Part shown: positions 1 to 5,080 of the stretch, one piece after another
Numbering within the stretch: position 1 is the stretch's first letter
How the letters are laid out: each line of letters opens with the position of its first letter
NCBI GenBank assembly: GCA_947440875.1
Contig: CANETG010000174.1
Span: 1-5,894, forward strand
From: Bacteriovoracaceae bacterium
GTDB taxonomy: Bacteria > Bdellovibrionota > Bacteriovoracia > Bacteriovoracales > Bacteriovoracaceae
Direction of reading: 5' to 3'
DNA length: 5,894 bases
Program-made: the position numbers and the translations under genes
The notes under the pieces: generated by a model
What the model was told of the DNA's origin: nothing
Databases searched by the model: none
What the model saw: the letters and a program-made list of their open reading frames with translations, nothing else

Positions 1-203
1 ATCCAGTCCATGAAACGACCGGAGAAAAGATAACCAAAGGCGTACGCGAACGTGAAGCACGCGACGATGATCCCGTACTGACCTTCGGTCCAGCCTATTT
101 CTTTTTGAAGTGTGGGGCCCAGGATCCCAAAGATCTGGCGATCCATGTAATTAATGGTGGTAGCAAAAAATAATAGTGCGCAAACTCTCCAACGTATTCC
201 CAT
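1..203 (-). CDS. MFS transporter, ACS family (hexuronate/glucarate-type), N-terminal part
   Basis: This is the first 67 codons of an inner-membrane major facilitator transporter; the rest lies beyond the left edge. The start is the ATG at 203, because an in-frame TAG occurs four codons upstream. The visible protein has a basic N-terminus (MGIRWRVC), a first membrane helix ending in INYMDRQ, a short loop, a second helix (about residues 41-60), and then the beginning of MFS motif A (SGRFMDW). The NYMDR sequence after helix 1 is typical of the anion:cation symporter family that includes ExuT and GudP, which take up hexuronates or glucarate with protons. The exact substrate cannot be told from this fragment. 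It lies 46 bases after the preceding minus-strand frame. No Shine-Dalgarno sequence is visible; a TAGAAT hexamer at 210-215 would place transcription start on the ATG itself. Family call confident, substrate not. Confidence 0.88.
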   Translation of the reverse strand, partial: MGIRWRVCALLFFATTINYMDRQIFGILGPTLQKEIGWTEGQYGIIVACFTFAYAFGYLFSGRFMDW

Positions 204-249
204 AAGGAAATTCTAGGAGATGAAGATGAGAGCGGATAGACCGAAGGCG

Positions 250-651
250 TCAGTTTTCTTTTTCGAGGGAGGAATTTTTACCCACCGAATTTTGAAATAC
301 TTGTTCTTGGCCGAACCGCTCGAGAAATCCCGAAAACTGATCAGGAGTCATTTGCCCCCAAGTAAAACCTTGGTCCTCTTGATTGGCCATGGCGATAGTT
401 CTCCTCGTGGGAAGAATGGTGCGGAAATATTCAGTCGCCGCTGCAGATTCATTTCCTCCGTCTACATTTTGGCAGAAGGAAGTTTCGGATCTTAATGGGT
501 TCTCACAAACGGCCTCGAATTCTCCCCTAAGTACATTTTTATATCTATCGGACCGGAGTGTGTTCCAATTCGGATTTTGGTTCCAGGCAGCTGCTATCGC
601 CGTCATCCTGGGAGCATTAGCATGTTTTTCAAAATAGTGATCATGCTCCAT
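250..651 (-). CDS. hypothetical protein; probably the detached C-terminal part of the upstream 440-residue gene
   Basis: This is an open frame of 133 codons from the first ATG. Two cysteines (49, 60) and the composition look protein-like, with WNQNPNWNTL near residues 23-32 and a C-terminal segment rich in Q, F and G. It has no signal peptide although every complete gene upstream in the cluster has one, and the sequence before the ATG has only a weak GGGG and no convincing ribosome site. The frame is open and coding-like upstream of the ATG (CLDRAPGVYT), and continues to the TAA at 694-696 that ends the preceding gene in exactly the same frame. The simplest reading is that this is the former C-terminus of that gene, cut off by a stop codon. 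It could also be expressed separately by reinitiation or read-through. I do not recognise the family. Confidence 0.45.
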   Translation of the reverse strand: MEHDHYFEKHANAPRMTAIAAAWNQNPNWNTLRSDRYKNVLRGEFEAVCENPLRSETSFCQNVDGGNESAAATEYFRTILPTRRTIAMANQEDQGFTWGQMTPDQFSGFLERFGQEQVFQNSVGKNSSLEKEN

Positions 652-693
652 CGTGTAGACCCCAGGAGCTCGGTCAAGACAAAGGACTGATTT

Positions 694-2016
694 TTATTTT
701 CGACCAAATTGCGCTTCGGCTTCCCGAACGGCGTTTCTCACAAAAGGATTACTCCAAAGAGTATTAAGCATAAAATCCATCGCCTGATACCCGTACGCGG
801 GTGTCCGATAGTAGTTCACTCCAGACCTCCAGGCACTGACAGCTTCTGCTCCGCCCATGGCATCCGAATAACCATTAAATCGTTGAAGTCTTCTGGCGGG
901 ATAGTCGGCTGGATCAGTCCCACGGATCCGTTCTTCCAGAGGTGGTTCGATATAAATTTTCAGTGAAGCAAAGGTCAGACCTTGATCGGCAACAGAGGCG
1001 GAGTCCTTGCTAAACGGCATCCTTACGCAGCAGGCGCCAGGAATAGGCGCCGAGCAGGACCGTGAGGATGAACCATAACTGCAGTCAACATCATCTGGAG
1101 GCACGTCATCACCTTCCTCAGAAGTTTCGGGGGAGTTACAGAGATAACTTACTCCCTCTGAAGGAGTGTGTCCTTGAACTGTCATGAAGTCCCGGATACC
1201 ACTTATGAGTTCAGGATTTTCTTTTACACCGGCAGTGATTCTATGGAAGGTATTGTACGACTCTAGATTATGATTCGCCCGTGTGCCTGGTTCAATTTTA
1301 CAGCCTAAAGTTTTTACGGATCCAATGGGATCGAGATAGAGATTAGAAATATGAGTTCCGTTCTCCATGAGCGAAATAGCGATGGCAGCGTAGGGATCTT
1401 GATCCACAGCGTGGGCGTTTCGAACCATCTCAGTAATCTCATTGCATTGGGCTGGACCATTTCTTGAATTCGTCCCAGTTCCGCTGAAGCGAATCCCCGA
1501 GGGATACATGTACGGAGAGTGGCCAAAGTTTGCGAGAACGCATCTCCCATCGTTGTTAAAACTTTCCGGTGAAAAGTTCTCCATCGCCACTCGACATTCC
1601 CGTGCGGTATAGAGACCTTCTCGCATCTGTCTTTCTTGAAGCGCCGAAGTGAAAATTCCCGCACCCACGGGGGCTATTCCGCCCTGCTGGCTTGCCGCAA
1701 GTGACGCCGCTGAGCGGATTCGCGCGAGTTCTGCGTTCATGATTTCCCGGGTGATTGTGCCACTCACTTCGGCCATCTGAAGAAGCTGCTCAAACTCGCG
1801 CATACAAAGGGCGCCGCCTTCGCAGTATTCATTTATTTTTTCAGCTCTTGCGTTTGCACTCAGAGGTCTCAAGGCACCGACAAGAGCGTTGAGTCGTCCA
1901 TCAATCTCAGCGGGTGTAATTTGATCGGAGAGTCTTCCGCCAGCTTCGCACTTAAAGAAGACGGGATAGCTCCACGCTGTGGATGAAAAGAGAATGAAAA
2001 GTGCGATAACCTTCAT
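694..2016 (-). CDS. secreted protein with lysozyme/transglycosylase-like features
   Basis: This is a 440-residue exported protein, the fourth gene of the minus-strand operon. A signal peptide covers residues 1-16 (MKVIALFILFSSTAWS). There are twelve cysteines, including a CC pair at 329-330 in a low-complexity stretch that follows an acidic linker (about 299-311). The segment DPYAAIAISLMENG (207-220), followed by DPIGS (229-233), resembles the helix carrying the catalytic Glu in lysozyme/SLT-type muramidases, making Glu218 the candidate. The region 375-425 (ARRLQRFNGYSDAMGG, then SGVNYY, YGYQAMDF and NPFVRNAV) resembles the C-terminal lobe of such folds, where a conserved FNGYS-like motif is common. 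Peptidoglycan as substrate is therefore inferred, not shown. The ATG overlaps the previous stop as ATGA, and an AAGGA ribosome site lies six bases upstream (2023-2027). The frame stays open after the TAA, so the gene may once have been longer. Confidence 0.85.
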   Translation of the reverse strand: MKVIALFILFSSTAWSYPVFFKCEAGGRLSDQITPAEIDGRLNALVGALRPLSANARAEKINEYCEGGALCMREFEQLLQMAEVSGTITREIMNAELARIRSAASLAASQQGGIAPVGAGIFTSALQERQMREGLYTARECRVAMENFSPESFNNDGRCVLANFGHSPYMYPSGIRFSGTGTNSRNGPAQCNEITEMVRNAHAVDQDPYAAIAISLMENGTHISNLYLDPIGSVKTLGCKIEPGTRANHNLESYNTFHRITAGVKENPELISGIRDFMTVQGHTPSEGVSYLCNSPETSEEGDDVPPDDVDCSYGSSSRSCSAPIPGACCVRMPFSKDSASVADQGLTFASLKIYIEPPLEERIRGTDPADYPARRLQRFNGYSDAMGGAEAVSAWRSGVNYYRTPAYGYQAMDFMLNTLWSNPFVRNAVREAEAQFGRK

Positions 2017-2423
2017 GGTTTATCCTTAAATGGGAAGGGGCAATTTTTATTTTGTGATCCGCTGACGAGGCGAATGAACTCGGGGGATGATTTTTTTAAG
2101 CACGTGATGAAAGCTCTCGGTCCGTCTTTTGTCGATGAGTCCATGACTTCCATCTCTTTTCCTGAGAGGCAGTAAGAATCCGCGGACACCGACTTTCTAA
2201 AAACGGACGCACCGATTTCTTTTTTTTCGTCACACGAACGAAGAATCACACAGCGCTCGATGGTTCCGCCTTCCAGAGCGCAACCGGATTTTAATTCGAC
2301 CAGTTCAACGGCGGAGATCTCACAGCGGGAGAGAACCGGGTTAGTTTTATTTTCTTTTTCCCAGGTCTTCCGGCAGTCAGCAAAAGAGATCTGAGTGAAT
2401 AAAAGAGGAAGGAGAAAAATCAT
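2013..2423 (-). CDS. small secreted cysteine-rich protein
   Basis: This is a 136-residue exported protein of unrecognised family. Residues 1-15 (MIFLLPLLFTQISFA) form a signal peptide with a normal SFA cleavage site, so the mature protein begins DCRK. It has eight cysteines (17, 34, 48, 58, 64, 85, 108, 128), an even number spread along the chain, which points to disulfide bonds in the periplasm or outside the cell. No catalytic motif is visible. Both ends overlap the neighbours by ATGA, so it is translated from the same transcript as the NlpC-like protein before it and the lysozyme-like protein after it. A GAGG ribosome site (2432-2435) sits eight bases before the ATG. It could be a partner, chaperone or inhibitor of the adjacent enzymes; nothing in the sequence decides between these. 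Confidence 0.85.
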   Translation of the reverse strand: MIFLLPLLFTQISFADCRKTWEKENKTNPVLSRCEISAVELVELKSGCALEGGTIERCVILRSCDEKKEIGASVFRKSVSADSYCLSGKEMEVMDSSTKDGPRAFITCLKKSSPEFIRLVSGSQNKNCPFPFKDKP

Positions 2424-3235
2424 GAGTTAAACCTCGCGACGATCATGCGATTGACCACTTCAACGGGTTCGCACAATCGTCCGTAGCCATTGGTTGAAAG
2501 ATTCGAGGACCAGTAACAAATCCCTTGAATCGTCCCTTGAGAGTCTTTGAGGTATCCACCAAAAACGACCGAGTGTCCGGATTGATCCTCCCGCCAAATT
2601 TGGAGGAGGTCGCCTTCTTTAGGCCATCCCTCAACCGGGAACTCATTTTTTCTGATCGTTCTCCCAGTCCCAAGACCAAGTTCCGTCAGAAGGAGATCGG
2701 GTCTTGCTTGATGATTAATATAATTCCAAGCGATGCCACGAAGATCAGAGAGTTCTTGAATTTTTTCTTCGGTGATGAGACCCAAATCTTTGAGGCGTCT
2801 CAGCTCAGAAAGAAAGGCGAGGAAAGCGGCACTCGTGCACATGGAGTGGTTTCTTTGGGAATTACAAAGGACTTCTTTATTTTGGAGATACTGTCCGATG
2901 GTCTCGCGGAATCCATCCGCATTAAAATTTTGAAGATTGTAACCACAGCCAGGGGGAAAGCTATTGGCCATCCGAGTAAAAAGAGTGTCGGGAGCAACTG
3001 GATCGCAAATAACTTCTTGAGCGGGAGAACTTTCTAAAGCGATGGTGGCAATTTGCACGACTGGTCGACAGGCATGGACTCTTTGAGTGCGTCTATTACG
3101 AACAGAAATTCTCGTCGGTACTGGCGTTTGAGTGACAGGACAAGCGCACTCACTTTCGGCTGCGCAGATTCTAAAATCTTCAACAGCGGGGGCATTGAAA
3201 CTAAGGATGAGCGCGAAAACAAAAATGATCTTCAT
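2420..3235 (-). CDS. secreted putative NlpC/P60- or papain-like cysteine hydrolase
   Basis: This is a 271-residue exported protein with a signal peptide at residues 1-17 (MKIIFVFALILSFNAPA). It has ten cysteines, most in the N-terminal 100 residues and likely disulfide-bonded. The C-terminal half shows the order of motifs expected for a papain-fold amidase or peptidase: MCTSAAFLAFL (132-142) with Cys133 as candidate nucleophile at the start of a helix, WPKEGDLLQIW (204-214), then SGHSVVFGGY (219-228) with His221, and CYWSSNLSTNGYG (240-252) supplying a possible third residue (Asn245 or a Ser). The GDLLQ-W...GHSVVF pattern is characteristic of NlpC/P60, CHAP and related families that cut peptidoglycan peptides, but I cannot name a specific family. 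It overlaps the upstream gene as ATGA and has no Shine-Dalgarno of its own, only an A7 run before the ATG, so it probably relies on translational coupling. Confidence 0.85.
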   Translation of the reverse strand: MKIIFVFALILSFNAPAVEDFRICAAESECACPVTQTPVPTRISVRNRRTQRVHACRPVVQIATIALESSPAQEVICDPVAPDTLFTRMANSFPPGCGYNLQNFNADGFRETIGQYLQNKEVLCNSQRNHSMCTSAAFLAFLSELRRLKDLGLITEEKIQELSDLRGIAWNYINHQARPDLLLTELGLGTGRTIRKNEFPVEGWPKEGDLLQIWREDQSGHSVVFGGYLKDSQGTIQGICYWSSNLSTNGYGRLCEPVEVVNRMIVARFNS

Positions 3236-3630
3236 TTTTTTAAAACATACTTGAATGACTTTTTATCGTACTCGTAAACCTGAGTCCGGGAAGGTCCATC
3301 GACGGGAAGAGCTTTTTCGATGACCGTGATTATTTTCCAAGACGAACTCGGTTTAAGTTTTGCACTGTAAGCATCGAACGCAGAAAAGAGGCAACCATCT
3401 TTGACGACGTAAAGAGAGAAATCGCAACCTCGCAATCCGCAAGAATCTCCGTTCGTGACTCGGTAGAGTTCAAGATCTTTGGAGGAGATTTCATCAATTT
3501 CTAGAATCGATTGATCTTGAATGGCTTCCTCTTGTGAGTAAAGTTCAAGTGCTCCCTGACTCCCAGTGAAGCAAGCTGATTGGGCAACTAGCGGTAGAAG
3601 AAATAAAAATGAGACAAGTGCGTATTTCAG
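3232..3630 (-). CDS. small secreted protein, first gene of the operon, CTG start
   Basis: This is a 132-residue exported protein of unknown family. The start is taken as the CTG at 3630-3628. A strong GGAGGT ribosome site lies five bases upstream, and the frame from CTG gives a clean signal peptide (KYALVSFLFLLPLVAQSA). An in-frame TAA lies ten codons upstream with no ATG, GTG or TTG between. The first conventional start, TTG at 3435, would remove the signal peptide and half the protein. The mature part has Cys at 20, 64, 69 and 80. The stretch SCGLRGCDFSLYVVKDGC (63-80) and the end VYEYDKKSFKYV (118-129) resemble small beta-rich periplasmic proteins in which a disulfide closes a hairpin. QSAC does not fit a lipobox. 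The TGA overlaps the next gene's ATG. Function unknown. Confidence 0.75.
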   Translation of the reverse strand: MKYALVSFLFLLPLVAQSACFTGSQGALELYSQEEAIQDQSILEIDEISSKDLELYRVTNGDSCGLRGCDFSLYVVKDGCLFSAFDAYSAKLKPSSSWKIITVIEKALPVDGPSRTQVYEYDKKSFKYVLKK

Positions 3631-3635
3631 GGGAG

Positions 3636-3641
3636 ACCTCC
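3636..3641 (-). promoter_or_regulatory. ribosome binding site deciding a CTG start
   Basis: GGAGGT on the minus strand, five bases before the CTG at 3630. It is a near-perfect Shine-Dalgarno sequence and the main support for initiation at CTG. Confidence 0.7.
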
Positions 3642-3656
3642 AGGAAATTCTCTTCC

Positions 3657-3665
3657 ATTATATCA
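3657..3665 (-). promoter_or_regulatory. extended -10 promoter of the four-gene minus-strand operon
   Basis: The minus strand reads TGATATAAT, an extended TGn motif joined to a perfect TATAAT (3662-3657). Start would be near 3650, giving a leader of about 20 bases that carries the GGAGGT site. No good TTGACA-like -35 box is found 16-18 bases upstream, which is usual for extended -10 promoters. An alternative signal overlaps it: GATCTT (3688-3683), 15 bases, then TCTGA (3667-3663), which recalls ECF sigma factor promoters. Confidence 0.6.
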
Positions 3666-3670
3666 GATGC

Positions 3671-3778
3671 ATTACAGGGCGAAAGATCGGAATCATTTGG
3701 CAGAGTGTTTTAGTCCGTCTCTCTTCCCTTCCTTATCTCTCCATCTTCTTGAATTTCAGTGGATCCTCACCCTGTAAT
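3671..3778. repeat. mirror-image 9-bp boxes (CCCTGTAAT) in the divergent promoters
   Basis: ATTACAGGG at 3671-3679 and CCCTGTAAT at 3770-3778 are perfect inverted copies, 90 bases apart. Each therefore reads CCCTGTAAT in the direction of the operon it precedes. Similarity extends upstream: GATCTTTCG before the minus-strand copy and GATCCTCA before the plus-strand copy. This is best explained as a shared operator or promoter element controlling both operons. The repeats themselves are seen; the regulatory role is inferred. Confidence 0.5.
3749..3778 (+). promoter_or_regulatory. candidate promoter of the plus-strand operon
   Basis: TTGAAT (3749-3754) and TGTAAT (3773-3778) are separated by 18 bases, matching four and five of six consensus positions. 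Start would fall near 3785, leaving a leader of about 60 bases before the ATG at 3845. The -10 box coincides with the right-hand CCCTGTAAT copy. An ECF-like alternative, GATCCT (3762-3767), 15 bases, TCTTA (3783-3787), overlaps it. Confidence 0.4.
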
Positions 3779-3844
3779 TTCTTCTTAGTCTTCTTCAGGA
3801 TGGGACAGATCAGAGGTATGTTCCCTCCATTCTTGGAGGACCCT

Positions 3845-4327
3845 ATGAAAGCTCTTTTTTTAATTACTCTTCTGGCCATGAGTTTTAGCACTTTTGCTGA
3901 AGACGAAGATCTTCCTGAGATCGGCGGAGAAGGCGAGGAAGAGATTCTTCAAGAGGAAACGGCATCAAATATCCCTTCCGATATCCCAGCTCCGGAAATG
4001 AGTTCGTCTCAGGTGCTCGAAAGTAAACCCATCGACGTTGATGGTTACTACAAACAAAAAGAGGTCCAGGTTACGGACGCTGAGCTTCAGTCGATTCGTT
4101 CGGAGATTGAAAATCAAAAGAAGGCGATCGTTCTAAATAAAGTCAAGGCCCAGAAGTTTAAAGAACTCGGGAAATCCACTGAGCAGTTATCTGAGACAAC
4201 TGAAGAAATGCTTCTCGAGAAGAAAGCGGTTCAAGAAGAAATTGCCAACTACAATTTAAAAGTAAAATGCTTGAGTACCGAGCAACCAGGTGCTGACTGC
4301 GACAAGTTCGTCAGAAGAAAAAGATAG
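3845..4327 (+). CDS. small acidic coiled-coil periplasmic protein
   Basis: This is a 160-residue exported protein of unknown family. The ATG at 3845 is chosen over in-frame starts further upstream because GGAGGA (3835-3840) lies directly before it and it begins a clear signal peptide (MKALFLITLLAMSFSTFA, residues 1-18). The mature N-terminus is strongly acidic (about 19-40, many E and D), followed by a Pro/Ser linker (42-60). Residues about 78-138 are rich in E, K, Q and L with few helix breakers, as in a coiled coil. The end is basic (FVRRKR) and holds the only two cysteines (142, 152), which may form a disulfide. Such proteins often act as adaptors or oligomerising partners. The metalloprotease follows after 13 bases, so the two are likely co-transcribed and opposite in orientation to the secreted-protein operon. 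Confidence 0.85.
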   Translation: MKALFLITLLAMSFSTFAEDEDLPEIGGEGEEEILQEETASNIPSDIPAPEMSSSQVLESKPIDVDGYYKQKEVQVTDAELQSIRSEIENQKKAIVLNKVKAQKFKELGKSTEQLSETTEEMLLEKKAVQEEIANYNLKVKCLSTEQPGADCDKFVRRKR

Positions 4328-4340
4328 CCCTTCTTAAGAC

Positions 4341-5054
4341 GTGAAACCATTTCTTTTTTTCCTCATTCTCGTCGTCTCAGTTTCATCCACGGCCTATGCT
4401 GGTGTGGATGAGTTTCCTTCTCGTTGGTCGGGCGAAAAACTCCCGAAAAAAACATTCGACCGAATCATCCAACTCTTTGAGACGACCTTTTCTCCTTTGT
4501 CCGCCAAAAATGGCCGAGAACTTGAGATCTTGACCGATTACAAAGAGGACTGGGTCCAGGCCTTTGCTCGGAGATGGGAGAAGGATCAGATCATCGTTTA
4601 CGGCGGGGTGGCGGCGATTAAAAACGGTTCGGAAGATACGATGGCACTCATTCTGTGTCATGAAGCAGGACATCTTTACGGCGGTGATCCAGTAGGTGAT
4701 GAGTTCAATAAACTCTCAGTCGAGGGTCAGGCCGATTTCTGGGCGGCGAGTTTTTGCCTGGATAAAATTCTTCCTAGTCTTTCAGCGACAATTGCAACTG
4801 AGGTTTCACTTCATCTTTGTGACCAAAATAATAAATGCGCCAGAAAGATTGACGCATTTCTTTCAGTCACGGCTCATTTTGCTCAGAACCGAAACCTTCC
4901 GCATCCCCGCCTCAATACCCCTGATGAAACAGTCGTCGACTTCACACTTTTTACTCACCCAAATCCTCAATGTCGTCTTGATACCATGATGGCCGGACTC
5001 AGAGGCTCTCACAGACCCTACTGCTGGTATAATTCCGAAGCTGAAAACCCATAG
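4341..5054 (+). CDS. secreted HExxH metalloprotease, M48-like
   Basis: This is a 237-residue exported zinc protease, starting at GTG. The signal peptide is residues 1-20 (KPFLFFLILVVSVSSTAYA after the start). The core motif is LCHEAGHLYGG (105-115): His107 and His111 as zinc ligands and Glu108 as catalytic base. The segment SVEGQADFWA (126-135) has the E-x-x-A-D pattern that provides the third ligand (Glu128) in M48-type gluzincins. Near the C-terminus THPNPQCRLDTM (205-216) matches the His-Pro...Arg motif common after the active site in M48 peptidases such as BepA. Unlike HtpX there are no membrane helices beyond the signal peptide. The six cysteines (106, 139, 160, 166, 211, 228) suggest a disulfide-stabilised periplasmic or secreted enzyme. 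The ribosome site is weak, so translation may depend on the gene 13 bases upstream. Substrate unknown. Confidence 0.88.
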   Translation: MKPFLFFLILVVSVSSTAYAGVDEFPSRWSGEKLPKKTFDRIIQLFETTFSPLSAKNGRELEILTDYKEDWVQAFARRWEKDQIIVYGGVAAIKNGSEDTMALILCHEAGHLYGGDPVGDEFNKLSVEGQADFWAASFCLDKILPSLSATIATEVSLHLCDQNNKCARKIDAFLSVTAHFAQNRNLPHPRLNTPDETVVDFTLFTHPNPQCRLDTMMAGLRGSHRPYCWYNSEAENP

Positions 5055-5080
5055 ACAGTAACTCTTCGAATCGTTAAAAT
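5052..5080 (+). promoter_or_regulatory. promoter of the tRNA-Leu gene
   Basis: TAGACA (5052-5057) and TAAAAT (5075-5080) are separated by 17 bases, each matching five of six consensus positions. Start would be about 5087, just before the tRNA. The -35 box overlaps the protease stop codon (TAG 5052-5054). Confidence 0.6.

Noticed and set aside
220..637. Plus-strand open frames at 220-495 and 383-637, the first with AGGAG before its ATG.
   Set aside because: They are antisense to a longer minus-strand frame that is in phase with the upstream operon, their proteins have no recognisable features, and the AGGAG is likely chance.
2525..3037. A 170-codon plus-strand open frame.
   Set aside because: It is antisense to the hydrolase-like gene, which has a signal peptide, motifs and operon overlaps; the plus frame has none of these.
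3566..3844. Extension of the coiled-coil protein by 93 residues upstream.
   Set aside because: It would cover the divergent promoter region and the start of the minus operon, and bury the signal peptide. The ATG at 3845 has its own GGAGGA site.
4310..4336. Weak hairpin AGAAG...CTTCT between the coiled-coil gene and the protease gene.
   Set aside because: Only five pairs, a long loop and no T-run; not supportable as a terminator or attenuator.
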